A stretch of 64,000 nucleotides of DNA. It comes from Diplolepis rosae. Its lineage: Eukaryota; Arthropoda; Insecta; Hymenoptera; Diplolepididae. Below are positions 1-10,870 of the stretch, in pieces (position 1 is the first letter of the stretch; each line of letters starts with the position of its first letter). Location of the stretch: positions 7,920,501 through 7,984,500 of the forward strand of contig JAPYXD010000701.1 in assembly GCA_030998225.1 (NCBI GenBank), read 5' to 3'. The translations under genes were made by a program, and so were the position numbers. The notes under the pieces were generated by a model. That model saw nothing but the letters and a program-made list of their open reading frames with translations. It was not told the DNA's origin and did no database searches.

Positions 1-1061
1 GAGAGGCATAAAGGTTAGAAGTGTTTTGCGTGTGTTGGCGATTTTCTGCTGTCGAAAAAAATGGATCAAAGAATATACATCAAATTTTGTGTAAAAAATG
101 GAATTAAGTGCTCAAAAACACTTGAAATGTTGAAAGTGGCATACGGTAAATGTACTGTAAGTTAAAAAAGTGTTTACAAGTGGTACAAGCTCTTCACAGA
201 AGGTCGAGAAGAGGTGAATGACGACGCTCGCCCTGGACGGCCCAGCACGTCAACAATCAATGAAAACACTGAAGCAGTGTAGAAAATTGTTATGTAGAAT
301 CGTCGAATCACTATTAGAGAAATTGCTGAGGATGTCGACATATCGGTTGGCTCATGCCATGCAATTTTTTTGGATATTTTGGGTCTGAAGCGTGTGGCAG
401 CGAAGTTCGTTCGAAAATTGCTGAATTTTGACAAAAAACCCGTTGCATGACCATCGCTCAGGGAATCTTGAATGACGTCAACGAGAATCCAGATTTGCTT
501 AAAAAGGTTATAACTGGTGACGAATCATGAGTATATGGTTGTGACGTCGAAACCAAAGCATAATCGTCCCAATGTAAGCACACTGAATCACCAAGACCGA
601 AAAAAGCACGTCAAGTTCGGTCAAATGTCAAGGTTTTGCTCACTGTTTTCTTTGATTATCATGGCGTAGTGCATCAGAAGTTCTTACCATAAGGTCGTAC
701 GGTTAATAAAGAGTATTACCTTGAAGTTATGCGCCGTTTGCGTGAAGCAATATGGAAGAAACGCCCGGAATTATAGAAAAACAATTCATGGCTTTTGCAT
801 CGCGATAACGCATCTGCTCACTCGCCATTGCTTGTTCGTAATTTTTTGGCCAAAAACAACACCGTAACAATGCCTCAGCCACCGTATTCACCAGATTTAG
901 CCCCCTGTGACTTTTTCCTGTTCCCAAGATTGAAGAGACCCATGAAAGGACAGCGTTTTGCCACGATTGAGGAGATAAAAACCGAATCGCTGAGAGAGCT
1001 TAAGGACATACCAAAAAGTTAATATCAGAAGTGCTTCGAGGATTGGAAAAAACCTTATTTT
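1..1061 (+). mobile_element. Decayed mariner transposon, 5' end outside window
   Basis: Mariner (DD34D, IS630-Tc1-mariner superfamily) transposase remnant. A start codon at 61 opens a helix-turn-helix region (GREEVNDDARPGRPS at about 199-245). The catalytic end (HRDNASAH, then PPYSPDLAPCDFFLFPRLK) is readable at about 798-945, with 34 residues between the two aspartates as in mariners. Many stops and frame changes (for example near 163, 280, 448 and 526) show it is dead. It ends abruptly near 1061, where a different mariner begins. The left terminal repeat must lie upstream of the window. Confidence 0.85.
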
Positions 1062-1429
1062 TTTAACAGACCTCGTTCATCTTTGGTCACTCGCAAAAAA
1101 TTATTGGAGCTAGGCTGGGAAGTGATGCCTCATCCACCGTATAATCTTGACCATGCACCATCCAATTATCATTTGTTCCGTTCACTTTAAAACCATTTGA
1201 ATAGAAAAACATTGGATTCAAATAAGGCTGTCAAGAATGAGTTGATTTCGTTTTTTACCTCTAAGAACCAAACTTTCTAAGAAAGCGGAATTATGAAGTT
1301 GACTGAAAGATGGCAAAAGGTCATCGAACAAAATGGTCAATACATAATTGATTTATGTTTGTTATTTGTATTAATAAACTTGCTTTGAAAATCATGAAAA
1401 AAAACTAAATGACTTTGTTGCCAACCCAA
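1062..1429 (+). mobile_element. 3' fragment of a second mariner
   Basis: Only the last part of a mariner of a different subfamily is present. It reads LVTRKKLLELGWEVMPHPPY, then NHLNRK and ERWQKVIEQNGQYIID, with one internal stop, and a non-coding tail ends in the typical mariner terminus GTTGCCAACCCAA. TA follows at 1430-1431. Its PPYNLDHAPSNYHLF motif repeats the same catalytic region already present in the preceding element, so the two cannot be one gene. The right end lies inside the Tc1-like copy that follows, consistent with insertion at a TA in that copy. Confidence 0.8.
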
Positions 1430-2155
1430 TATTTCGTCGATAACGGCATGAATCTTCTCTTTGAGTTCATGAATTAACTGAGGAGCATCGGCATAAACCT
1501 TATCTTTCATGTAACCCCAAAGAAAAAAGTCTAGAGGTGTTAAATCACATGATCTCGGCGAACGATTGTAATCGCCGTTCCGAGAAATCACTCGGCCTGG
1601 ACACTTCTCACGCAAACAACCAATGGTTTCACCACTTGTGTGGCACTTAGCGCCGTCTTTTTAGAAACAAACATCGTCCACATCCATATCTTTCAATTCT
1701 GTCCATAAAAATTCATTAATCATGGTTCGATAGCGCAATCTATTCGCTGAAACAGCCGCTCCAACTTCATTTTCAAAAATATAAGGCCCAATGACCCCTC
1801 CTGTCCAAAAACCGCACAAAACAGTTACACTTTGCGGTTAGAGAGGCTTTTCAATAATCATTTTTGGGTTTTTGGGCCCTAAATGCGACAATTCTGCTTA
1901 TTAACGTAGCGTCCAAGGTGAAAATGAGCCTCATCGCTCTAAATGATTTTTCGGTGAAATTCAGGTTCATTTTCATGCATTTTTGTAGTGAATTTTAACA
2001 ATTTCAATGCTTTGTTGAAGTGTGTATCGTTACATTTTTATTAATGGCATAGTTTTTTGTTGTCATGTGTCAAATAATGACACCTCTTATTATGACAGCT
2101 GCCAAAATAGCGGGCTATACTAAATGAAGCCTCTAATTGGAAAACCCTGTAGAAT
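1430..2155 (-). mobile_element. Truncated Tc1/mariner-type element, copy A
   Basis: Minus-strand remnant of an IS630-Tc1-type transposase with the motif DLTPLDFFLWGYMKDKVY. It is clearly homologous to the copy at 4475-5366 and is colinear with it up to the right terminus, which reads CCTCTAATTGGAAAACCCTGT at 2134-2154. The coding-end half is missing because the mariner fragment ending at 1429 occupies that position. Stops interrupt the frame. This family is common in insect genomes, but I do not give it a formal name. Confidence 0.7.
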
Positions 2156-2550
2156 GAAGTTGTACATTTACGCACGTATACGACCGCAATATCGGCAAAT
2201 GGAGGACTTTGTACATACAGAGGATGGGACTTTTCTTCTCGAATAAAATGTTCGGTTCTACAAATGGATCTATAACAGCGCCCGAAACCTCCTGTTAAAA
2301 GGACCGTATCAGAAATATTGTTTCGAAATTGGTCAATGACACTAGCAGCAGTTACGGCAAGCGTGTTAGTTACTACAGCAGCACTACCGAGAGGCGTACT
2401 GGAAACATAAAATACAATTTACTGGATCCTCAAGAATCTATTTCTTTAGTTTCACTTCTTTGGACTGAGGCAATTTTAATCTTAAATCATCAATCATTAT
2501 TTTAAAGACATTGTTGCATTCAAAATATTTCTTCGGTACATACACAATGT
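2156..2550. other. Intergenic, with one unidentified minus-strand open segment
   Basis: On the minus strand an open segment runs from about 2409 down to the Tc1-like terminus at 2155, roughly 85 codons without a stop. It is preceded by a pyrimidine-rich TTTATGTTTCCAG that resembles a splice acceptor. It contains LGSAAVVTNTLAVTAASVID and HPLYVQSPPFADIAVVYV. It has no start codon and I recognise no family. It may be an orphan exon or the edge of another mobile element. Nothing else is evident here. Confidence 0.3.
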
Positions 2551-3362
2551 GATCTAAAAATAACCGAACTTTTTAGTTATAAAATAGAACAAGCATGGTA
2601 TAATGTTTCAAAGCTAATATTTATTTAAAATAGGACCCATTTAACTCAAGACAACGCCTGGAACGATCAACCAATTTTTTCAGTTTTGGAAACAGAAAAT
2701 AGTCACACGGTGCTAGATCAGGCGAATACGGAGGATGGTCGATCACACAAATCTGTTTTTTCATCAAAAATTCGTTGACTTTTTTGGTCTTGTGAGGTGG
2801 TGGATCATCATGCAATAAAAACAGCTGTTTTCCTTCTGGTTTCTTTTACCCAAATCTTCAGTTAATATTGTGTAGATTGTACAGTAAGATGAATTTAATT
2901 CTTCTGTCAGCATTCTCACAGTGAAATTTGCATCCATAGCGATTAATTTACGTACTTTTTCCACTAACTCAGCACGATTTGATGCTTCTGGTCGTCCAGG
3001 TCTTGGATCATCATTTAAATCGTCACGGCTATTTTTAAATCGTCTAAACCACGTGTAAACTTGAGTACGACTCATACAATCATCACCATAAACTTTTTTT
3101 AATAATTCGTAAGTCTCAGCAAATTTTTTTCCAAGATTAAAACAAAATTTAATATTTGTTCTTTGTTCCATTATGTTTTTACAACATAAGCACAAAAACT
3201 ACTGTCATTAAAACGTGTGTAATTTTGTGACCTGCAAACTAATTTGCTTGAACTTGGTTGCGCTTGAAAGAAGAAAAATCTACCTTTCCAATGCTACCAA
3301 CGTTTAATAGATGGCGCTACCGTTCTATGATTTAAACTAAAAGTTCGGTTATTTCCAGATAC
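2551..3362 (-). mobile_element. Internally deleted mariner
   Basis: Terminal inverted repeats are visible: AAATAACCGAACTTTTTAGTT at the left end, and AACTAAAAGTTCGGTTATTT before 3362. The minus strand starts at ATG 3171 with an intact N-terminal DNA-binding part (YTWFRRFKNSRDDLNDDPRPGRPE). Around 2820-2840 it jumps directly to the C-terminal catalytic part (MHDDPPPH, PPYSPDLAPCDYFLFPKLK) in another frame. The middle of the transposase, including the first catalytic aspartate, is absent. The element is therefore non-autonomous, a typical deletion derivative. Confidence 0.85.
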
Positions 3363-3924
3363 AGTCGCTTCTACTTACCTTGCCGCTCCCCTCAATTCTC
3401 GCTTTTGTTATATATGTATATTTATGGAAGAAAAAGAGTATATGGGTCATTTCATGGGAGATTTACGGTCAAAATTTTTTTTTCGACGAAACATTTTTTT
3501 TTGCCTTTTTACTTCGAAAATAATCGACACGTATTTTTTTTTCAATGTGATACTTGAAAATTTCGAGATATAATTTTTTTAAGTTTGGCACTCGGGAAAT
3601 TTTTTTTTTTTCAACAGCTGACTGTAAAAGAAGTTTTGGATATAAAATGTAACCCTTGCATTTGAAATGCGCGAAAGAGTACAAGCTTTCAAAAAAGTTA
3701 TAGCACACATTTCGTTGTTTTTTTTGTAATAACAATATAGTACATTTTTATAAACAATTGAATTTTGTTTAAATTTGGAACTAATTTTTTCCGATTTTTT
3801 TATTTCTAAATCTTTGTTGAAGGTTTTTCAATATGCAGGCAAAATTTTGGAATGAAAAAATGAAAACTGTAGGTAGTGACTGAATGCAGTGACCGCTGTT
3901 TTAGTTTTCTGTGAATGTTCCTCA
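3363..3924. other. AT-rich intergenic, no gene seen
   Basis: T-rich sequence with long A/T runs. The short open frames here are low-complexity products of the base composition. No motif recognised. Confidence 0.6.
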
Positions 3925-4067
3925 ACATTATTTTTTTGTGTTTCAAATTTTTTTCATGAAAAATAATCTTTTCTCTTTCAAATTAGCCCTTCAATAATAA
4001 TATTGCTATTCTTGAAAGCAAAATTATCTATTTTTGCCTGAGGTCTAATTTTTGTGATCGTACTACC
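3925..4067. mobile_element. One arm of a TTAA-flanked foldback MITE
   Basis: About 140 bp, ending CGTACTACC and followed by TTAA at 4068-4071. It is nearly identical to the right arm of the complete 664-bp foldback element at 15134-15797: it shares TTTCAAATTAGCCCTTC and GCCTGAGGTCTAATTTTTG. The left arm and centre are missing, so this is a truncated copy. Confidence 0.75.
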
Positions 4068-4071
4068 TTAA

Positions 4072-4474
4072 TTGAAAGATTTTCATTTTCTACTGCGAAA
4101 ATTCGATAGAATTCCAAAATTCTGAAAAATATTATTTCGATTCTGCTGGAAATAATATGTCCAAAAATACTATTTTTGCAAACATTCGTTTTTCGCACTC
4201 TGCAGGAACATTTTGTCTTTTTAGAAAAAAAGAAAAAATGTATGTCATTTTTATGGTTTGAGATGTCTGCTGTGTAGTGATTGTGAGTTTTGTGTGCTGA
4301 TGCGCGTGGCAACGTAAATAGAGAACGAAAAGAATTGCATCGAAAATCGGCAGGGCTCGAGATTGGGGGAACATCGTTTTCACGAAAATTACTCCCCTTA
4401 TGGTCTCGAATGCGACAAGGTAAATAAAGGCAACTGTATTTCTTTTTTTATTACAAAATCATTCATTTTTATAT
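4072..4474. other. AT-rich intergenic, no gene seen
   Basis: Overlapping short minus-strand open frames are present but show no recognisable domain, and they overlap each other in different frames. I see no supported gene. Confidence 0.5.
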
Positions 4475-5366
4475 ACAGGGTTTTCTAATTAGAGGTTTTA
4501 TTTTTATTTATAAGAAAAACGCGTATTTTTTGTGAAAATTCATTTGATTTTTATTTCATTCAATAGCGGAAGGTTTGCCATCAATAATGAAAAACAATAT
4601 CATTTTCATGAAATTTTCCATTACATTTTCGCAGATTTGGAGCTCTATTTCGTCGATAATGGCACGAATCTTCTCTTTGAGTTCATGAATTAACTGAGGA
4701 GCATCGGCATAAACCTTATCTTTCATGTAACCCCAAAGAAAAAAGACTAGAGGTGTTAAATCAGATGATCTCGGCGAACGATTGTAATCGCTGTTCCGAG
4801 AAATCACTCGGCCTGGACACTTCTCACGCAAAAAACCAATGGTTTCACCACTTGTGTGGCACTTAACGCCGTCTTTTTAGAAACAAACATCGTCCACATC
4901 CATATCTTTCAATTCTGGCCATAAAAATTCATTAATCATGGTTCGATAGCGCAATCTATTCGCCGAAACAGCCGCTCCAGCTTCATTTTCAAAAATATAA
5001 GGCCCAATGACCCCTCCTGTACAAAAACTGCACAAAACAGTTACACTTTGCGTTTAGAGAGGATTTTCAATAATCATTTTTGGGTTTTTGTGCCCTAAAT
5101 GTGACAATTCTGCTTCTTAACGTAGCCTCCAAGGTGAAAATGACCCTCATCGCTCATAATGATTTTACGGTCTAATTCAGCTTCATTTTCACGCATTATT
5201 GTAGTGAATTTTAACAATTCCAATGCTTTGTTGAAGTGTGCATCGTTCCATTTTTATTAATGGTACAGTTTTTAGTTGTCATCTGTCAAAAAATGACACC
5301 TCTTATTACGACAGCTGCCAAAATTGCGGGCTATTCAAAATGAAACCTCTAATTAGAAAACCCTGT
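4475..5366 (-). mobile_element. Tc1/mariner-type element, copy B, with both termini
   Basis: About 890 bp flanked by inverted ends ACAGGGTTTTCTAATTAGAG (left) and its complement (right, ending 5366). The minus strand carries a broken transposase: IFENEAGAAVSANRLRYRTM, a stop, then CPGRVISRNSDYNRSPRSSD followed by LTPLVFFLWGYMKDKVY. At the position where copy A has LTPLDFF, this copy has LTPLVFF, so a likely catalytic acid is lost. In-frame stops are present. It is too short to hold a complete transposase and is non-autonomous. Confidence 0.8.
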
Positions 5367-6175
5367 TTTAATTTGTCCATTTAACAAATGATCATTCAAA
5401 ACTTTTATTATTATTTACAATTTCAGGAATTAATACGTACCAATCTATACTATGTTCCGAATTAAATTTTTTAACAAAGAAAGCCAAGAACTTGAATGAT
5501 TTATCCGCTGGCGCCACATCATCACATGAATGACGCAACACTATAGGCTCCTTTCCGGTCACATCATTACGTAACCATGAAGTTAATCTTGCTAATAATG
5601 TATTAAAAACGAATCAAATTAGTAATCAAATCGCACCACTACTTGGTAGTTCATTATTTTTTATTATTTTAAATTTTTCCTTGGATAAGCATAAAAGTTG
5701 CTGTTTTCTTAATCATTTCACAAACTTATTAAGTGATATGTTATCTGTAAATAATGCTAAAGGACTTTCAGATTAAATGAAATCGGTTGGATTTTCGTAC
5801 AGATAACATCTAATCTTTGTAATTTTTTTACAATAATCGCACGTGCCTATAACAATGGATAACACAGAAATCGTTTATTTTAAAACTTTCATATTACGAA
5901 ACTCAGCCGAATTTTCATAAAATTTATCTTGAAACTACCAAACTATAATTCAGAATTTCCAGATACAAGTATCGGAATATACAACACTTTCTAGCTGCCA
6001 ATTAAGGATTTCTTAAACTTACTAAAGAGTAACTAATTTTTCTGAAATCCCATCTTAATATTACCAAATTGTAACTGAATAAAACTTTAGTTACGAGTTT
6101 TAGAAAATTACGATAGAAATTTCTAACAGTATATAATACGAAGGGCACTATTTATATTTTGAGCCTAATAATGAA
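5367..6175. other. AT-rich intergenic, no gene seen
   Basis: No open frame with a recognisable product and no repeat shared with the rest of the window was noticed. Confidence 0.5.
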
Positions 6176-7332
6176 AAACTTAATAAGTTTCTGGTCTAAC
6201 TAAGAAAAACACAGTTTTTTCCAGAAATTCGACTTTATTCATCAACATAGTTTCCTTCAAGCGTAATACATTCATTCCAACGTTTCTCTAACTTTTCGAT
6301 GCCTTTTTTGTAGAATGATTCGTCTTTGCTTTCAAAATAGGCCTCAGTTTCGGCAATCACTTCTTCATTGGAGCAAAATCTCTTTCCCTGGAGCATTTTT
6401 TTCAGGTCATGGCAATTCGAAGCTTAATTCATTCAATTTGACCATCGTTTTCATGGACTTGTGGCACGGTGAATTGTCTTGGTGGGAAAGCACTTTTTTC
6501 TTTTGCATGTGAGGCCGTTTTTTCTTGATTTCTGTGCACAATCGATCCAGTAATGCCATGTAATAGTCGCTGTTAATGGTTTCACCTTTCTCAAGAAAGT
6601 CGATGAACAAAATACCTTGCGCGTCCTAAAATACGGATGCCATAACCTTGCCAGCCCACTGTTGAGATTTTGTTCCCTTAGGACGGCTTTCACCAGCTGT
6701 TGTCCACTCAGCTGACGATCTTTTCGTTTCAGGTGTGAAGTAGTGGATCCATGTTTCATCCATTGTAACATACCGACGCAGAAAATCCTTTTTACCTCGC
6801 TTGAACAGCTCCAAACAGCGCTCTGAATCCTCGACGCGTTGTTGTTTTTTGATCGAGTGTGAGGAAACGTAGCACCCACTTCGATAACAACTTACACATC
6901 CCCAAAGATTCATGCAAAATTGTAGAAACACTACCTTCTGATATCTTTAAGGTGTCAGCTATCTCACGCAACTTTAATTTACGATGGCCCAAAACTATTT
7001 TCTGGACTTTTGTTATGTTTACCGGAATAAGTGCTGATTTCGGGCGACCAGAGCGTTCAGCGTCATCGGTGTTTGTATGACCGTGTTGAAATTCGGCATA
7101 CCAGTCAATGATTGTTGATTTTCCTGATGCAGAGTCCCCATAACGCTTATCAAACCACTGTTTTGCTTCAATAGCATTTTTTCTCATTAAAAAGCAATGT
7201 TTGATTAACACTCGAAACTCTTTTTTATCCATTGATCTACATGGCAGACGGGAAACTTATTGAGTGATGTGGTACCAGCGTTTCACTGTGGCATAGGATG
7301 GCGCTTTGTCGCCAAAAGTGGAAATAAGTTAA
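6176..7332 (-). mobile_element. Near full-length mariner with frameshifts and lost catalytic motif
   Basis: The minus strand starts at ATG 7232 (MDKKEFRVLIKHCFLMRKNA) and includes the paired helix-turn-helix region (NTDDAERSGRPKSA). The frame then shifts near 6800-6870 and continues through VTMDETWIHYF (first catalytic D) and VLSHQDNSPCH (second D). At about 6412 the sequence runs straight from NELSFELP into DLKKMLQGKRF-like sequence, so the usual SPDLAPSD block with the third aspartate is deleted. The C-terminus EKRWNECITLEGNYVDE ends at a stop at 6235. End repeats are similar but imperfect. The element is inactive. Confidence 0.8.
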
Positions 7333-8591
7333 TCGATTGATAATCTACGTCAAAAGTTGTAATAAATCATTGCACGAAAATTTTCACGAGTTAATTCCAC
7401 TTTTTTGGCTGAGACACAATTTAACACAACATAAATAACGCTCAAATGACAAAACGTGCTAAAGGTGGTTATAGTAAAAAATATCAAACTCTCCAGTGCA
7501 AATGTCAGATGGCACCTGAGAACACTCAGTGTTGCCAAGGCTCAAAATATAAATAATGCCCCTCGTAAGCTCATTCTCTGATTGATCAAACTACATTTTA
7601 ATTGGTTTATGCAAATATTTTTCTGCATGCAATGTATGCTTCCGCCTATATATATTCCGAAAGCCCGAAAAGAAAGGCTCAGTTCGTTGAGCAGCCTCTT
7701 TTTATAATGTATCGTCAACTGGGGTAACGCTAGGACAAAATGGGCAGTTTTTCTTGCCTTGTGCATTGACAAAAGTCAAATAAAGAGGCAGAATATTTTC
7801 GAACTGTTAAAGTAAATTCAAGAGTATATTTTGAAGCCGTATGGGAATTTTATTATGAAACAAATTTTTGTCTACAAGTTACAAATGCTTAAATTTATCT
7901 GAAAATAATTTCAGAATCGGAGGAAACTCTAGGGCACTCATTGTTTATTGCTAATTATTATATTCAACAATTTTTTTGTTTTTAATTTCAACCTTATAAA
8001 AATCTTTCTATACATATTTCAGAGGAATCCTCAAAAAAATATTAGCAATTTATTTATTTCAGAGAGTAAGGTATATTTGTCTATTTTTTATAGGAAAATT
8101 GATTTACCTGCATAATTGTAAATTTTCACATTTTTTAAGTAAAATGATTATTTCTATAGGTAATAATAGTTCCATACTATATGGAAAATTTTCCAATATG
8201 TTAGAGAATATAGAAATTATCAAAAATGTTAAAAAGTTTTAGTAATAAAGTTATACTACAAATTTACAAAACATTTCGAAAAAATTCCTGAAAGTTTTGT
8301 TACAGTGTACTTATTAAATCTATTTATTTAGTTATTATTTCATGTTTGTTAAAATATGTACGCATAAGTTGTGTGGTGTAGATACTTTTTTATACTTACA
8401 AATACTTAAACTAGCAAGTATGATGGGTGTAATGATTGAGAGTAAGGCGACTATAAGAATAATTTTCATTTTGACACTTTAACACAATATGTAGTACATA
8501 GTAATTGGAAATTTAGAAGGTGATTCTTTATTATATATTAGACAAAAGTCAAACTCAGTTCGATGAAATATGATATATTTACGACGCATTT
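7333..8591. other. AT-rich intergenic left of the P element
   Basis: About 1.26 kb without a supported gene. Short open frames (for example 7350-7538 and 7542-7772, minus) have no recognisable domain and biased composition. Confidence 0.5.
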
Positions 8592-8599
8592 GTTTGTAC
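8592..8599. repeat. 8-bp target-site duplication, left copy
   Basis: GTTTGTAC immediately left of the P-type element. The identical octamer is at 18039-18046. P elements make 8-bp duplications on insertion. Confidence 0.95.
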
Positions 8600-8635
8600 C
8601 ATGGAGAATAGACATAAGGAGACCAAAGTAATGTA
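8600..8635 (+). repeat. P element left terminal inverted repeat
   Basis: 36 bases, perfect complement of 18003-18038, starting CATGGAGAATAGACATAAGG. Transposase cleavage site. Confidence 0.95.
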
Positions 8636-8651
8636 ACTGAAACTGAGCACT

Positions 8652-8713
8652 TTTTTTCGGGAAGTATTCGCCCGAACTTCCCGTGCGTGGCGCTAGTATG
8701 AACAAATGGTCCA
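8652..8713 (+). repeat. P element subterminal inverted repeat, left copy
   Basis: 62 bases matching the complement of 17915-17976 with one visible difference. It contains its own hairpin, CGGGAAGT then ACTTCCCG with a 10-base loop. Internal inverted repeats in P elements act as transpositional enhancers, so a transposase- or host-factor-binding role is a reasonable inference. Confidence 0.9.
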
Positions 8714-8909
8714 ATATGTCCGCTACCATGATAATACAATAATATAACCTAAAGCGGACAATTATTAAATATTATTTATCCATGTATTAAATAATAAATT
8801 TAATGTCAACATTTTCTGCAATAAACTTTTTGGAAGTCGTACGAAACTTAAGACAGGTAAGTAAAGAAAATACACAATAAAATAATTTCCAGATATACAT
8901 CTAGTTATA

Positions 8910-9420
8910 CACTGTAAAAAAAATAATTCGGTAGAATTACAAAAGCAGTTGTAAATGTATAAAGCGATTGTAAAAGTACTACGTTGCACGTTATAAAATT
9001 ATTTATATTTTATGAAATTACAGTTGAATAGTAATTATGCTACGTGACACGTTGTTTTTTTACAAGACGAAATGTAATAATGCAACGTTATACGTCGTAG
9101 AATTAAATATCATTGGCAAAATTACAATAGGATTATAAAATTACTACGTGTCACGTGAAGCGATTTATTTCCAACGTGATACGTAGTAATTTTACAATCC
9201 TATTGTAATTTTGCCAATGATATTTAATTCTACGACGTATAACGTTGCATTATTACATTTCGTCTTGTAAAAAAACAACGTGTCACGTAGCATAATTACT
9301 ATTCAACTGTAATTTCACAAAATGTAAATAATTTTATAACGTGCAACGTAGTACTTTTACAATCGCTTTATACATTTACAACTGCTTTTGTAATTCTACC
9401 GAATTATTTTTTTTACAGTG
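8910..9420. mobile_element. 511-bp foldback MITE with TA duplication
   Basis: A nearly perfect palindrome: the first half (CACTGTAAAAAAAATAATTC onward) is repeated in reverse complement to 9420. It is flanked by TA at 8908-8909 and 9421-9422, as for Tc1/mariner-type elements. No coding capacity. It contains many ACGT-rich motifs such as CTACGTGACACGT and CTACGTGTCACGTG. It lies in the region between the P transposase 3' end and the left terminal repeat. Confidence 0.9.
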
Positions 9421-9673
9421 TATGATTGAACTTGTCTTTTTATGATAAATTTTCATTTTTTGAGGCACAAGAAAGATAAATAAATCGTAAATTAAATTAT
9501 AAATAGCAACATTATGATTATGAATTACGGTTATTTGATATTTTTGCAATATTTTACAGACATAAGGGGAACAGTGAAGAAGTATTCTAATGTTCATATA
9601 ATTTCTAATTTACTGCACTTACTTAAATTAGAATTTGTTTTCTTCTTTATAATTATTTTATTTTATTATTTGC

Positions 9674-9967
9674 AGAACTAATGGCCTAGGCGGCAGAATT
9701 CACTTTCACTAAACTAAGGGAGCAGTTACATTTGATACGTTTACCCCCAGATCGTGAATGGGGAATACTTAGAATGGATAAGTACCCTTATATTGCTTTT
9801 TTGAACATGGAAGATGGTATCACCAAACGGAAAATAATAATTAGAGGGAATTTGGACGTGGAAATATATCTGAAAGAGAAATTTTGTCCTTACATTCAAG
9901 TGGAGAGACTGAAAAGAGTTGATGATGTTAATCAGGTTTTATTCCATGTAAATAGATTTTCATGTTA
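9674..9967 (+). CDS. Unrecognised forward-strand open frame inside the P element, possible cargo exon
   Basis: Opposite strand to the transposase and convergent with it. A splice-acceptor-like TTATTATTTGCAG ends at 9675. From there an open frame contains FTFTKLREQLHLIRLPPDRE, WGILRMDKYPYIAFLNMEDG and VEIYLKEKFCPYIQVERLKR, ending with a stop at about 9966. An ATG at about 9681 is followed two codons later by TAG, so translation would have to start further in or come from a spliced upstream exon. The composition (charged, with spaced hydrophobics) looks like real protein rather than AT-rich noise. I do not recognise the family. It could be a captured host exon, an accessory transposon protein, or a gene fragment. 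A CAG|GTTTTA donor-like site lies near 9936. Confidence 0.4.
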
Positions 9968-9968
9968 G

Positions 9969-10870
9969 TGCTAGAAACAGGTTGGATGTGTACTACGAAT
10001 TGTAAATATGAAGGGTCATTCCATTTTTTAATTACTCATTGAATTATAGTATTTTTACGGAGGCATCGGCTAGCGTTACAGAATTTTCTGTCAGATTAAG
10101 CGGACAAGTGTAATGCCTGTGCTATTGTTACATATATTTCTGTAATACTCATGAGGTGGAATTGAGAATCAAATTTAGGAATAAAACTAGAATGCTTTTA
10201 TAAACTTATTTCATGAAATTAAAATGGAATGACTAAAATCGAATTTCTTATTTGGTGAATAATGGCATAATAACCAATACCACGCCTAATATTTTAATAA
10301 GTATATATATAGTTGAAAGTATGAAATATTGCATACATGTATTTATAATACATGTAATAAATGTAATACATGTAATTATAATTAGAGTTTTCTTAAGATA
10401 TATACTTATAGAATTGATATAAAAGTTCTTTATAGCATAAGATCACAGTTATAACATTGTGGTCTGTAATTATGAATTTTATTAATGAGTGTACTTATAT
10501 AATTTTTTCCATGTATTTTAAAATGTTTTTACATCAACGAATCATGTTGTTTATACACATTAGATACAAATTTTTATGTAGTAGGTTTAATTGCAATGTA
10601 TACAAGTTTATATAAACTAGTTTTGAGTGTATCATATGTGGCGCACTCAATGAGAATTAAATTGTATAACACAACAGAAAAGTTTATGAAAATGAAGGTA
10701 AGAATAAATAAAGACAGTAGCTTTTTGTGAAAATAATTTTATTTCATTATTCAAACTTCTTGATTTATATTTACTTAGCGTCTTTTCTCTCTTCAATCAC
10801 AGCAGGAAAAAATTTTTCTTTTAGAAATTGGAAAAAGTAATAACATAAATACGGTGCAAAAAATAAATAT
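9969..10870. other. AT-rich stretch downstream of the P transposase
   Basis: Non-coding as far as I can see. It would hold the transposase 3' UTR on the minus strand. Confidence 0.5.
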
